Assembly: GCF_004345265.1 (NCBI RefSeq)
Contig: NZ_SLUM01000014.1
Coordinates: forward strand, 39,767-103,766
Source of the DNA: Allofournierella massiliensis
GTDB taxonomy: Bacteria > Bacillota > Clostridia > Oscillospirales > Ruminococcaceae
Reading direction: 5' to 3'
DNA length: 64,000 nucleotides
Both the position numbers and the translations under genes were made by a program. The stretch's first letter is position 1, and each line of letters opens with the position of its first letter. The notes under the pieces were generated by a model, which searched no databases, was not told the origin of the DNA, and saw nothing but the letters and a program-made list of their open reading frames with translations. This document shows, piece by piece, positions 18,033 to 26,636 of this stretch.

Positions 18033-18728
18033 TTAGCCGCCGAACTTGGCGCCGTTCACCTTGATGCCAGGGCCCATGGTGGTAGCCACGGTGGCGCTCT
18101 TGATGTACTGGCCCTTCGCAGCAGCGGGCTTGGCCTTCACGATGGCGTCCATCACGGTGCGCAGGTTCTCGCCCAGCTTCTCAGCGCCGAAGCTGGCCTT
18201 GCCCACGGGCACATGGATGATGTTCTGCTTGTCCAGACGGTACTCGATCTTACCGGCCTTGGCTTCGGTAACAGCGCGGCCGATGTCGGGAGTAACGGTG
18301 CCGGCCTTGGGGTTGGGCATCAGACCACGGGGGCCCAGAACCTTACCCAGACGGCCAACCTGGCCCATCATGTCGGGAGTGGTAACCAGAACGTCGAAGT
18401 CAACAAAGCCTTCGTTCTGGATCTTGGCGATCAGGTCAGCGTCGCCAACCATCATCGCGCCGGCTTCCTCAGCGGCCTTGGCGGCATCGCCCTTGCAGAT
18501 GGCGATAACGCGAACGTCGCGGCCGGTACCGTGAGGCAGCACAACAGCGCCGCGAACCTGCTGGTCAGCGTGGCGGCTGTCAACGCCCAGGCGGACGTGC
18601 AGCTCAACGGTCTCGTCAAACTTGGCCTTGGCGGTCTGGCAGCACAGAGCCAGAGCCTCGTCGGCCTCATACAGCTTAGAGCGGTCGATCAGCTTGGCGC
18701 TGTCGACATAGTGTTTACCATGTTTCAT
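18033..18728 (-). CDS. rplA: Ribosomal protein L1
   Basis: The L1 stalk protein of the 50S subunit, which helps move tRNA out of the E site. The 231-residue length is standard. Landmarks are the N-terminal [16 protein letters not shown], the [17 protein letters not shown] motif and the C-terminal TMGPGIKVN. It follows rplK by about 60 bases without a terminator, so the two are co-transcribed from the rpmG promoter or a nearer one. Binding site AGGAGGAAAAAG. Confidence 0.97.
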   Translation of the reverse strand: MKHGKHYVDSAKLIDRSKLYEADEALALCCQTAKAKFDETVELHVRLGVDSRHADQQVRGAVVLPHGTGRDVRVIAICKGDAAKAAEEAGAMMVGDADLIAKIQNEGFVDFDVLVTTPDMMGQVGRLGKVLGPRGLMPNPKAGTVTPDIGRAVTEAKAGKIEYRLDKQNIIHVPVGKASFGAEKLGENLRTVMDAIVKAKPAAAKGQYIKSATVATTMGPGIKVNGAKFGG

Positions 18729-18789
18729 TACTTTTTCCTCCTGTGTGGTCTATCGGATTTAAGTTCCTCCCACGAATCCAGCGGGGTGA

Positions 18790-19215
18790 TTACTCGGTTA
18801 CGGTAACACCCATGCTGCGGCAGGTGCCGGCGATCATGCTGACAGCGCTTTCCAGGTTGGCAGCATTCAGGTCGGGCATCTTGGTCTTGGCGATCTCTTC
18901 CAGCTGAGCCTTGGTGATGGTGGCCACCTTGGTCTTGTTGGGAACGCCGGAACCGCTCTCGATGCCGCAGGCCTTCTTGATCAGCACAGGGGCCGGAGGA
19001 GTTTTGGTGATGAAGCTGAAGGAACGGTCAGCATACACGGTGATAACAACCGGGATGATGTAGCCCATGTCCTTCTGGGTACGCTCATTGAATTCCTTGG
19101 TGAACGCCATGATGTTCACGCCGTGCTGGCCCAGAGCGGGACCAACAGGGGGAGCCGGAGTCGCTTTGCCGGCGGGGATCTGCAGCTTAATATAGCCAGT
19201 TACTTTTTGCGCCAT
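18790..19215 (-). CDS. rplK: Ribosomal protein L11
   Basis: Binds the GTPase-associated region of 23S rRNA. It has 141 residues, with the Pro-rich N-terminal loop ([20 protein letters not shown]) and the RNA-binding C-terminal domain ending [10 protein letters not shown]. The start is preceded by GGAGGTG. In the 130 bases between nusG and this gene there is a small hairpin with TTTTT (near 19300-19322) that could act as a partial terminator or leader. Confidence 0.97.
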   Translation of the reverse strand: MAQKVTGYIKLQIPAGKATPAPPVGPALGQHGVNIMAFTKEFNERTQKDMGYIIPVVITVYADRSFSFITKTPPAPVLIKKACGIESGSGVPNKTKVATITKAQLEEIAKTKMPDLNAANLESAVSMIAGTCRSMGVTVTE

Positions 19216-19345
19216 TTTAAATGCACCTCCAAAATTTGTGGTAAGCTAGCGGGCCGGGCTTATCCGGCCCTCCCACGGGCACCGGCAACCGCCAGCGCCC
19301 TATAAAAACCGCATATAGCGGCTCTTACCATAAGGGTTTTTGCTG

Positions 19346-19867
19346 TCACAGGGGTTTGACCTGATCCAGCTCCAGTTCTGCGGGCGTTTCGCGCCCGAAC
19401 ATCGAAACCTTCACGCGCACCTTGCGATGCTCCATGTCGATTTCTTCCACGAGACCCACGAAGCCCTCCAGAGGACCAGCGTTGATCTCCACATTGTCGC
19501 CCACTTCGTAGTCCACAGTGGGCTCGGCCACGGTCTCCACGCCCAGCTTGTCCACCTCTGCCTGAGACAGGGGCACCGGCTTGGACGAGGGGCCCACGAA
19601 TCCGGTCACACCGCGGCAGTTGCGAACGATGTACCAGCTTTCGTCGGTCATGACCATCTTCACCAGCACATAACCGGGGAAGATTTTGCGCTCGACCATG
19701 CGCTCCTTGCCGTCCTTGATTTCGGGCTCCATCATAACGGGAACCTTCACTTCATGGATCAGATCCTGCAGGCGGCGGTTGGCCACGATGGTCTCAAGGT
19801 TCTGTGCCACTTTGTTTTCATAACCGGAATAGGTATGCACAACATACCACATTGCCTGTTCTGCCAT
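19346..19867 (-). CDS. nusG: Transcription elongation/antitermination factor NusG
   Basis: Binds RNA polymerase and modulates pausing, Rho action and transcription-translation coupling. It has 173 residues: an NGN domain from MWYVVHTYSGYENKVAQNL to about residue 110, with the PGYVLVKM core, and a C-terminal KOW domain with the loop GDNVEINAGPLEGFVG. It lies directly downstream of secE, with GGAAGGGAG as the binding site. Confidence 0.97.
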   Translation of the reverse strand: MAEQAMWYVVHTYSGYENKVAQNLETIVANRRLQDLIHEVKVPVMMEPEIKDGKERMVERKIFPGYVLVKMVMTDESWYIVRNCRGVTGFVGPSSKPVPLSQAEVDKLGVETVAEPTVDYEVGDNVEINAGPLEGFVGLVEEIDMEHRKVRVKVSMFGRETPAELELDQVKPL

Positions 19868-19903
19868 ACGTTTACTCCCTTCCGCGTTTCAGGATGCGGC
19901 CGC

Positions 19904-20155
19904 TTACAGGTTTGCGGCGGCCTGCAGCACCAGATGCATGACCTCGCCGAACAGCAGGTCAAGCAGCAGGATGACGACGGCGGCAATGATCATAACCACC
20001 AGCACCACGATGCTGTTGTTGATGATCTGGCTCTTGGAGGGCCAAACCACCTTTTTCAGTTCGCTCTTGGTGTCGCGGAAGAACTTCCCGATCCCTTTGA
20101 ACCAATTTTTGACCTTAGCAAAAAAACCGGGCTTCTTGGCAGTATTTTCAGCCAT
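19904..20155 (-). CDS. secE: Preprotein translocase subunit SecE
   Basis: The essential small partner of SecY in the protein export channel. It is 83 residues. A charged cytoplasmic part holds the signature FFRDTKSELKKVVWPSK, and one membrane helix (NNSIVVLVVMIIAAVVILLL) follows. The single helix is normal for Gram-positive SecE. The start at 20155 (MAENTAKK) is supported by AAAGGCGGG upstream and by the conserved gene order rpmG-secE-nusG. Confidence 0.96.
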   Translation of the reverse strand: MAENTAKKPGFFAKVKNWFKGIGKFFRDTKSELKKVVWPSKSQIINNSIVVLVVMIIAAVVILLLDLLFGEVMHLVLQAAANL

Positions 20156-20172
20156 GGATGTTCCCGCCTTTC

Positions 20173-20322
20173 TTACTTGGTCTCGCGATGGACAGTATGC
20201 TTCTTGCAGAAACGGCAATACTTCTTCATCTCGAGCCGGTCGGGGCTGTTCTTCTTGTTCTTCATGGTGTTGTAGTTGCGCTGTTTGCACTCAGTGCAGG
20301 CCAGGGTGATTTTCACTCTCAT
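20173..20322 (-). CDS. rpmG: Ribosomal protein L33 (zinc-binding form)
   Basis: A 49-residue protein beginning [17 protein letters not shown]. Two CxxC pairs (CTEC and CRFC) form the zinc site, so this is the C+ paralogue whose synthesis is normally linked to adequate zinc. The ATG has GGAGGTG upstream. It is the first gene of the rpmG-secE-nusG-rplK-rplA unit. Confidence 0.96.
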   Translation of the reverse strand: MRVKITLACTECKQRNYNTMKNKKNSPDRLEMKKYCRFCKKHTVHRETK

Positions 20323-20643
20323 TTGTCTTCGGCACCTCCATTTAACGGTTTGTTTAGCCTCCCTCGTGCTTGCAGGCCGTACCCTGAAAAAAGGCACAAA
20401 AAAATAAGCCTGCAAAATGAGGTGTAATCATCATAGCACATCCCGCCGGGGCCGTCAATACCAATCCCACAGATTTTTTTGCGGCCTGCCACCAAGGCTT
20501 TTACCTTTTGCCCATAGCCTGTCAGGCATTTTTATGGTATTATTAGAGTACTTATGTGCAACCGCCTTTGACCGGCTTTTCGGGCCCGGTCAATGTTGGA
20601 TGAATTTGTGTTTATTTCCTTGGAGAGAAAGGTCTTTGCAGCT
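20323..20643. other. Divergent intergenic region between rpmG and ddl
   Basis: About 320 bases without a gene. It holds the strong rpmG promoter on the minus strand and, nearer ddl, a TATTAT-like -10 on the plus strand (20538-20543) with no convincing -35. No RNA gene or repeat was recognised. Confidence 0.6.
20430..20458 (-). promoter_or_regulatory. Promoter of the rpmG-secE-nusG unit
   Basis: TTGACG (20458-20453) and extended -10 TGCTATGAT (20435-20430), spacer 17. Confidence 0.85.
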
Positions 20644-21723
20644 ATGAACAAACTGAATGTGGCGCTGCTGTTCGGCGGCGTTTCCAGCGAGCACGAGGTG
20701 AGCCGCGTTTCGGCCAGCACCATCGCCCGGGCGCTCAAGCCCTCCTCATACCATCTTTACACCGTGGGCATCACCAGGGATGGCCGCTGGCTGTACTACT
20801 CCGGCCCCATTGAAAAAATGGCGGACGGCAGCTGGGAGCAGGACCCCTCCTGCGTACCCTGCATGATCAGCCCCGACCGCTCGGATCACGGCCTGGTGCT
20901 CTGCCGTCACGACGGCACCTGGGCGGTGCTGCCCATGGATGTGGTGATCCCCGCCCTGCACGGCAAGAACGGCGAGGACGGCACCATTCAGGGCCTGCTG
21001 GAGCTGGCAGGCATTCCCTATGTGGGCTGCGGCGTACTGGCAAGCGCCGTCTGCATGGACAAAGCGGTGGCCAACACCCTGATGGATGCGGCAGACATCG
21101 ACCGCTGCGCCTGGGACTGGGCCAGCCGGCACGACTGCGCGGATTTTGACGCGCTGGAGGCCCGCCTGGCCGAAAAGCTCCACTACCCCATCTTCGTGAA
21201 GCCCGCCAACGCGGGCAGCAGCGTGGGCATCAGCAAGGCCGCGAACAGGGCCGAGCTGGAAAAGGCCATTCAGGTGGCCCTGGCCGAGGACAACAAGGTG
21301 GTCTTTGAGCGCTTTGTGCAGGGCCAGGAGGTGGAATGCGCGGTAATCGGCAACCAGGTCTGCGTCTCCACCCGCCCCGGCGAGATTCTGGCCAGCGAAG
21401 CCTTCTACACCTACGAGGACAAATACGTGCTGGGCACCAGCCGCACCGTGATCCCCGCTCACCTGAGCGAGGAGGTGCTGGACCGGGTGAAGGCCCAGGC
21501 GGAAAAGGCCTACCGGGCCCTGGGCTGCGAGGGCCTTGCCCGGGTGGACTTTTTTGTGGAAAACGGCGACACCATCCTGCTCAACGAGATCAACACCCTG
21601 CCCGGTTTTACCTCCATCAGCATGTATCCCAAGCTGATGGAAGATGCGGGCAAGCCCATCGACCAGCTGCTGGATGAGCTGATCGGCCTTGCGCTGGAGC
21701 GCGCGGGGGTTCGCCATGGATAA
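20644..21723 (+). CDS. ddl: D-alanine--D-alanine ligase
   Basis: Joins two D-Ala with ATP for the peptidoglycan stem. It is about 359 residues, beginning MNKLNVALLFGGVSSEHEVS, the substrate-binding opening of Ddl. The ATP-grasp core includes FVKPANAGSSVGISKA, and the C-terminal metal-binding segment is ILLNEINTLPGFTSISMYPKL. The start at 20644 follows GAGAAAGG; the in-frame ATG 51 bases upstream has no homology-like sequence. The gene overlaps murI by 8 bases, so the two wall-precursor enzymes are translationally coupled. Confidence 0.95.
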   Translation: MNKLNVALLFGGVSSEHEVSRVSASTIARALKPSSYHLYTVGITRDGRWLYYSGPIEKMADGSWEQDPSCVPCMISPDRSDHGLVLCRHDGTWAVLPMDVVIPALHGKNGEDGTIQGLLELAGIPYVGCGVLASAVCMDKAVANTLMDAADIDRCAWDWASRHDCADFDALEARLAEKLHYPIFVKPANAGSSVGISKAANRAELEKAIQVALAEDNKVVFERFVQGQEVECAVIGNQVCVSTRPGEILASEAFYTYEDKYVLGTSRTVIPAHLSEEVLDRVKAQAEKAYRALGCEGLARVDFFVENGDTILLNEINTLPGFTSISMYPKLMEDAGKPIDQLLDELIGLALERAGVRHG

Positions 21724-22528
21724 GCGGCCCATCGGCGTGTTCGATTCCGGCATGGGCGGCCTGACGGCGGTACGTCAGCTGCAGGTCATGCTGCCCGGGG
21801 AGGACATCGTCTACTTCGGCGACACCGGCCGGGTGCCCTACGGTACCCGCAGCCCGGAGACCATTCGCCAGTACGCCGAGCAGGACATCCGCTTTTTGCT
21901 CAGCCAGGACGTGAAATTTCTTCTGGCCGCCTGTGGCACGGTGAGCAGCACCCTGCCCAAATCCTACACCGAGGCACTTCCTGTGCCCTATGTGGGCGTG
22001 GTGGGTGCGGCGGTAGCCGCGGCAGCGGCCGCCACGAAAAATGGCCGCATCGGCGTGATTGCCACCCCGGCCAGCATCCGCAGCCGCAGCTACGAGACCC
22101 GCATCCGGGACATTCTGCCCGACGCCGAGATCTTCACCAGAAGCTGCCCCATGTTCGTGCCGCTGGTGGAAAACGGCTATGTGGGCCCGAACGACCCCAT
22201 CACCACCGCCATTGCCCACGAGTATCTGGACGAAATCCGCGCCAAAGGGGTGGACACCCTGATTCTGGGCTGCACCCACTACCCGCTCATCGCCCACATC
22301 ATTGCACAGGTGATGGGCCCCGATGTGACCCTGATCGATTCCGGCCGGGAGGCAGCCCTCAAAACCCGGGATATGCTGACCCGAATGAATCTGCTCAGTG
22401 ACGCCGGGCAGGGCACCACCCGCTATTTCATGAGCGACTCCCCGGAGAGCTTCTCCTCGGCGGTCCGGCTGTTCATCGGCCCTCAGGGCGAGGGTACAGC
22501 CAGCCAGATCGCCATTGAGCAATACTGA
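21716..22528 (+). CDS. murI: Glutamate racemase
   Basis: Supplies D-glutamate for peptidoglycan. It is about 270 residues, with IGVFDSGMGGLTAVRQL at the N-terminus and the two catalytic cysteines in AACGTVSS (Cys73) and LGCTHYPL (near residue 185). The first motif reads CGT instead of the textbook CNT. The start codon lies inside the end of ddl (ATGGATAA overlap). It is followed closely by the DUF1934 gene, so ddl, murI and probably DUF1934 form one operon. Confidence 0.94.
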   Translation: MDKRPIGVFDSGMGGLTAVRQLQVMLPGEDIVYFGDTGRVPYGTRSPETIRQYAEQDIRFLLSQDVKFLLAACGTVSSTLPKSYTEALPVPYVGVVGAAVAAAAAATKNGRIGVIATPASIRSRSYETRIRDILPDAEIFTRSCPMFVPLVENGYVGPNDPITTAIAHEYLDEIRAKGVDTLILGCTHYPLIAHIIAQVMGPDVTLIDSGREAALKTRDMLTRMNLLSDAGQGTTRYFMSDSPESFSSAVRLFIGPQGEGTASQIAIEQY

Positions 22529-22554
22529 ACCCAAAAGGAGGTCCCCGCCATCCC

Positions 22555-22998
22555 ATGAACGAGGATTTTCTCATCCGAATTGACGGCCGCATGGAGCAGG
22601 CCGGCGAGACCGATTCGGTGGAGCTGATGACCCGCGGCAGCTTTGTGCGCCGGGGCGGCAGCTTTTTCATCACCTACAAGGAAAGCGAAACCACCGGTTA
22701 CGCCGGCTGCACCACCACTGTGAAGGTGGCTGAGGACGGCCGGAAGGTTGCCATGCTGCGCTTCGGCCCCGCCGCCAGCCAGCTGATCATTGAAAAAGGC
22801 ACCCGCCATCTGTGCCACTACGAAACCGGCTACGGCTCCATGACGCTGGGCGTGGCCGCTGACGAGATTGAAAGTCAGCTCTCCGACGAGGGCGGCCAGG
22901 TGAAGTTCAGCTACACGCTGGATGCTGATCAGGATGTGGTCCTCAGCCGCAATCTGGTAACCATCACCGTGAAAAAAGCCGAGCGCACTCCCCTTTGA
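22555..22998 (+). CDS. DUF1934 (YwiB-like) beta-barrel protein
   Basis: A 147-residue cytoplasmic protein with alternating strands: MNEDFLIRIDGRM, then RGSFVRRGGSFFITYKE, ending KFSYTLDADQDVVLSRNLVTIT. This pattern matches DUF1934, a lipocalin-like family with no proven function that often sits just before argS in Firmicutes, as it does here. A strong AAAAGGAGG precedes the ATG. It has no membrane helix and no cysteine cluster of note. The family call is by recognition. Confidence 0.82.
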   Translation: MNEDFLIRIDGRMEQAGETDSVELMTRGSFVRRGGSFFITYKESETTGYAGCTTTVKVAEDGRKVAMLRFGPAASQLIIEKGTRHLCHYETGYGSMTLGVAADEIESQLSDEGGQVKFSYTLDADQDVVLSRNLVTITVKKAERTPL

Positions 22999-23054
22999 TG
23001 TTCCCGGCGCGGCACGCGCCTGCAAAGTTTAAAAGGAAAGGAATACCGATCACT

Positions 23055-24845
23055 ATGACCAATACGGAATACGAATCCATGATCGCCGAGATGAAGGAAA
23101 CCTACAAGAATTACAACCCCCGCAAGGCTGCGCTGGACGAGGCCCGCGCCCTGCTGACCCAGGCCGCTCAGGCTGCCATGGCCGCCGGTGAGCTGCCCCA
23201 GACCGATCTGCCCGACTTCATCGTGGAGATCCCCGGCGACGTGAAGAACGGCGACGTGGCCAGCAACCTGGCCATGGCCGGCGCCCGGGTGTTCAAAAAG
23301 GCTCCCCGCCAGATTGCCGATGCCATTCTGGCCCATCTGCCCAGCCTGGAAAACAGCATCTTCTCCAAAGTTGAGGTGGCCGGCCCCGGCTTCATCAACC
23401 TGTTCCTGGCTCCGGGCTGGTTTTCCAGCGTGGTTTATGGTGCAACCCTGAACGAGCAGTACGGCCGCACCGATTTCGGTGAGGGCAAGAAGATCAACGT
23501 GGAATTCGTTTCCGCCAACCCCACCGGCCCCATGCACCTGGGCAACGCCCGCGGCGGCGCTCTGGGCGACTGCCTGGCCGCTGTGATGGACTGGGCCGGC
23601 TACGACGTGACCCGTGAGTTCTATGTGAACGACGCGGGCAACCAGATCCAGAAGTTCGGCAAGAGCCTGTCCGCCCGCTATCTGCAGCACTTCAAGGGCG
23701 AGGAGGCCGTGCCCTTCCCCGAGGACGGCTATCAGGGCGAGGACATCAAGGTTCTGGCCAGCGAATTCGCCGCCATCGAGGGCGACAAGTATGTGGACGC
23801 CGACGAGGAGACGCGCAAGCAGGCCCTGATCAACTACGGCCTGCCCAAGAACATCGCCGGTCTGGAGCGGGATCTGGCAAAGTACCGCATCACCTACGAT
23901 GTGTGGTTCCGCGAGAGCACCCTGCACGACTCCGGCGCGGTGCAGGCCGTGATCGACAAGCTGCTGGCCACCGGCGCCTGCTACAGGGCCGAGGACGGCG
24001 CCATCATGTACAAGAGCGCCCAGTTCAGCGAGAAGTACGGCGCAGCCAACAAGCGCAAGGATGAGGACGAGGCCAAGGACGAGGTGCTGGTGCGCGCCAA
24101 CGGCATTCCCACCTACTTCGCGGCGGACATTGCCTACCACTACAACAAGCTGGCCGTGCGCGGCTTCGACAAGGCCATCGACATCTGGGGCGCCGACCAC
24201 CACGGCCATGTGGCCCGCATGAAGGGCGCCATGGACGCTGTGGGCCTGAACGGCGAGGATCTGGACGTGATCCTGATGCAGCTGGTCAAGCTGGTGAAGG
24301 ACGGCCAGCAGGTGCGCATGAGCAAGCGGACCGGCAAGGCCATCACCCTGACCGACCTGCTGGACGAGGTGCCCATCGATTCCGCCCGCTTCTTCTTCAA
24401 CCTGCGTGAGGCCGGCAGCCAGATGGACTTTGACCTGGATCTGGCCGTGAAGGAGGACAGCGACAACCCGGTATACTATGTGCAGTATGCCCACGCCCGC
24501 ATCTGCTCCATCGTGAAGAAGCTGGCCAGCGAGGGCATCTCCTACGAAGGCCACACCGCCTGGGCCGGTTACCAGTTCACCGAGCCTGCCGAGCTGGAGC
24601 TGATCCGCGCCGTGAGCGCCTTCCCCGCCGAGATCGTGACCAGCGCCAAGAACTACGAGCCCGCCCGTATCACCCGCTATGTGATCGATCTGGCCGGCTC
24701 CTTCCACAAGTTCTACAACGCCTGCCGCATCAAGGACGCGGAGCCCGCTGCCCGTCAGGCCCGTCTGGCCCTGTGCCTGGCGGTCAAGCAGGTGATTGCC
24801 AACGTGCTGACCATGTTCAAGGTCACCGTACCCGAGAGCATGTAA
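23055..24845 (+). CDS. argS: Arginyl-tRNA synthetase
   Basis: Charges tRNA-Arg with arginine. The 596-residue class I synthetase has the HIGH motif as MHLGNARGG near residue 160, preceded by EFVSANPTGP. The KMSKS-like loop is RMSKRTG near residue 421. The C-terminal helical anticodon-binding DALR domain contains the YARICSIVKK segment and ends in FKVTVPESM. The binding site AAGGAAAGG is about 12 bases before the start. It ends at a clear terminator. Confidence 0.97.
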   Translation: MTNTEYESMIAEMKETYKNYNPRKAALDEARALLTQAAQAAMAAGELPQTDLPDFIVEIPGDVKNGDVASNLAMAGARVFKKAPRQIADAILAHLPSLENSIFSKVEVAGPGFINLFLAPGWFSSVVYGATLNEQYGRTDFGEGKKINVEFVSANPTGPMHLGNARGGALGDCLAAVMDWAGYDVTREFYVNDAGNQIQKFGKSLSARYLQHFKGEEAVPFPEDGYQGEDIKVLASEFAAIEGDKYVDADEETRKQALINYGLPKNIAGLERDLAKYRITYDVWFRESTLHDSGAVQAVIDKLLATGACYRAEDGAIMYKSAQFSEKYGAANKRKDEDEAKDEVLVRANGIPTYFAADIAYHYNKLAVRGFDKAIDIWGADHHGHVARMKGAMDAVGLNGEDLDVILMQLVKLVKDGQQVRMSKRTGKAITLTDLLDEVPIDSARFFFNLREAGSQMDFDLDLAVKEDSDNPVYYVQYAHARICSIVKKLASEGISYEGHTAWAGYQFTEPAELELIRAVSAFPAEIVTSAKNYEPARITRYVIDLAGSFHKFYNACRIKDAEPAARQARLALCLAVKQVIANVLTMFKVTVPESM

Positions 24846-24866
24846 TCTGCAAAAACATAAAACGCC

Positions 24867-24907
24867 AAACGGCCCGTTTCCTCAAGGGGAGCGGGCCGTT
24901 TCTTTTC
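24867..24907 (+). terminator. Terminator after argS
   Basis: AAACGGCCCG/CGGGCCGTTT stem with a 14-base loop, followed by CTTTTCT. Confidence 0.85.
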
Positions 24908-24937
24908 TGGACACAGTGCGCGGCCGTATGCTATAAT
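24908..24937 (+). promoter_or_regulatory. Promoter of the zinc-ribbon/DUF2007 gene
   Basis: TGGACA (24908-24913) and extended -10 TGCTATAAT (24932-24937), spacer 18. Confidence 0.75.
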
Positions 24938-24975
24938 AAGGAAAAAGTGTCTTCTCTTGGAAAGGAAGTGTCTGT

Positions 24976-25383
24976 ATGCTCTGGTGTTCTCACTGTCGGT
25001 GCAGCGCACCGGACGGCTCTCTGGTCTGCCCCCGGTGCGGAGGCCCTCTGGAGCCGATGCCCCGCGCGGAATGGAACTTTTCCCTCAAGAACCGGCCCGG
25101 CCATCACACCCTGCAGGATCCGGTTCATCTGGCCAACCTGCCGGACTATGCGCTGGCCGGAATGCTGGCGGAAATTCTGGAGGACAACGGCATACCCTGT
25201 CATATTCAGGAATCCGGCACACTGGGCAAGGCCTCCAGCACTTATCTGGGCACCTCCCTGCTGGGGTATGATCTGTATGTGGAGCGCGACCGGCAGCAGG
25301 AAGCCGGGGAATGGATGAACGCCTTCCTGAATGCGCCCGACGAAACGGCTGATTCCGAAGATTCTGAATTTCCATCCTGTTAA
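24976..25383 (+). CDS. Zinc-ribbon plus DUF2007-like small protein
   Basis: The 135-residue protein starts with a zinc ribbon (CSHCRCS then CPRCGG). After a linker it has a domain of the DUF2007 type (VHLANLPDYALAGMLAEILEDNGIPCHIQE through LGYDLYVERDRQQEAGEW), a ferredoxin-like fold annotated as a putative signal-transducing domain. It looks cytoplasmic, and no enzyme motif is visible. The ATG follows GGAAAGGAAG. It has its own promoter. The next gene is ldh, but a hairpin and a second promoter lie between, so no functional link is implied. Confidence 0.75.
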   Translation: MLWCSHCRCSAPDGSLVCPRCGGPLEPMPRAEWNFSLKNRPGHHTLQDPVHLANLPDYALAGMLAEILEDNGIPCHIQESGTLGKASSTYLGTSLLGYDLYVERDRQQEAGEWMNAFLNAPDETADSEDSEFPSC

Positions 25384-25451
25384 CCGGGGATTTCTGCCCC
25401 GGTCAGGACTTTGGCCAGTCTGCCAAAAATCTTTTTCCTGTTTTATGCAGA

Positions 25452-25547
25452 TTGACAAAGCCCCCCTTCTGTTTCATAATAAAAGCCAGAGTGTCGCCCG
25501 GAACCTTCCGATGCGTGCTCTGGCTTTTTTCTGTGCCGCCACGGCAC
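25452..25547 (+). promoter_or_regulatory. ldh promoter and leader with a terminator-like hairpin
   Basis: TTGACA (25452-25457) and CATAAT (25475-25480) with a 17-base spacer make a good promoter. Just downstream, GCCAGAG...CTCTGGC (25485-25524) closes a long imperfect stem with CGGAA/TTCCG inside, followed by TTTTTT. A smaller hairpin GTGCCG/CGGCAC (about 25533-25547) follows. The large hairpin could end transcripts of the previous gene, attenuate ldh, or both. Confidence 0.6.
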
Positions 25548-25579
25548 ATCCCAATGAGATTGTTAGGAGGAATCCCCTT

Positions 25580-26533
25580 ATGCGTATGAAAGAAGGCAAG
25601 CTGGTGCTGATCGGCGCCGGCATGGTGGGCAGCGCTACGCTGAACGCCATTCTGGCCCAGAGTGTGGTCAGCGAGATCGTGGTGATCGATGCCAACGAGG
25701 ACAAGGCTCTGGGCGAGGTGCTGGACGCTCTGCACACCACATCCTTTGCCTACTCCACCAACACCACCATCCGGGTGGGCAGCTACGCTGACTGCGCGGA
25801 TGCCTCCATCATCGTGATGACCGCCGGCCCCAGCATTCAGGCCGGCGACAACGACCGCCGGGTGCTGGCGGAGAAGAACATTGCCGTGATGGACGCGGTG
25901 ATGGCCGAGATCACCCGCTACACCCGCAGCGCCATCCTGATCGTGGTCACCAACCCGGTGGATCTGGTCACCTACTTCGCCCAGACCAAATACAACTACC
26001 CGGCCGACAAGATCTTCGGCACCGGCACCCTGCTGGACACTGCCCGCATGCGTCAGCTCATCGCCGCCCAGTGCGACGTGGACTCCAAGAACGTGCACGG
26101 CTATCTGCTGGGTGAGCATGGCGAAAGCGCCTTCATCCCCTGGAGCATGGTAAACGTGGCCGGCATCCCGGTGGATGAGCTGCCCCGGGCCTTCGGCCTG
26201 AGCGCCGCGCTGGACAAGGAAAAAATTCTGGCGGACACCAAGGCCTCCGGCCTGCGGGTGCTGAAGCTGAAGGGCTTCACCTCCAGCGGCATTGCCCAGA
26301 GCGTGGCCCGTCTGGTTCGTGCCATTGTGCTGAACGAGCGCTGCGTACTGCCAGTAAGCTGCGTGCTGCAGGGCGAATACGATCTGGAGCAGGTAGCCAT
26401 GAGCGTGCCCTGTGTGATCGGTGCGAACGGCCGTGAGCGGGTGCTGGAAGTGACCCTGCTGCCCGAGGAGCAGGATCAGCTGGCCGCCTGCTGCGAGAGC
26501 CTGCAGAAAATGCTGCTGCAGCTGGGCCTGTAA
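25580..26533 (+). CDS. ldh: L-lactate dehydrogenase
   Basis: Reduces pyruvate to lactate with NADH, regenerating NAD during fermentation. It is 317 residues with an NAD-binding Rossmann motif (LIGAGMVGSA), the substrate-orienting DTARMRQ, NPVDLVTY and the catalytic His in LGEHGES near residue 180. The family includes malate and 2-hydroxyisocaproate dehydrogenases; the IQAGD loop carries a Gln as in lactate enzymes, so LDH is the best call. The start at 25580 has TAGGAGG upstream. It is monocistronic, with the leader hairpin before and a bidirectional terminator after. Confidence 0.88.
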   Translation: MRMKEGKLVLIGAGMVGSATLNAILAQSVVSEIVVIDANEDKALGEVLDALHTTSFAYSTNTTIRVGSYADCADASIIVMTAGPSIQAGDNDRRVLAEKNIAVMDAVMAEITRYTRSAILIVVTNPVDLVTYFAQTKYNYPADKIFGTGTLLDTARMRQLIAAQCDVDSKNVHGYLLGEHGESAFIPWSMVNVAGIPVDELPRAFGLSAALDKEKILADTKASGLRVLKLKGFTSSGIAQSVARLVRAIVLNERCVLPVSCVLQGEYDLEQVAMSVPCVIGANGRERVLEVTLLPEEQDQLAACCESLQKMLLQLGL

Positions 26534-26548
26534 TTTCTGCCCCACAAA

Positions 26549-26584
26549 CAAAAGCGCATCCCGTCAGGGATGCGCTTTTGTTGT
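26549..26584. terminator. Bidirectional terminator between ldh and the helicase gene
   Basis: CAAAAGCGCATCCC/GGGATGCGCTTTTG perfect stem, loop GTCA, flanked by A and T tracts. Confidence 0.9.
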
Positions 26585-26636
26585 TATCAGATTCTAAAAA
26601 GCAGGCAGGTTTTCCACAAACTTCGCCCGGGACTGT

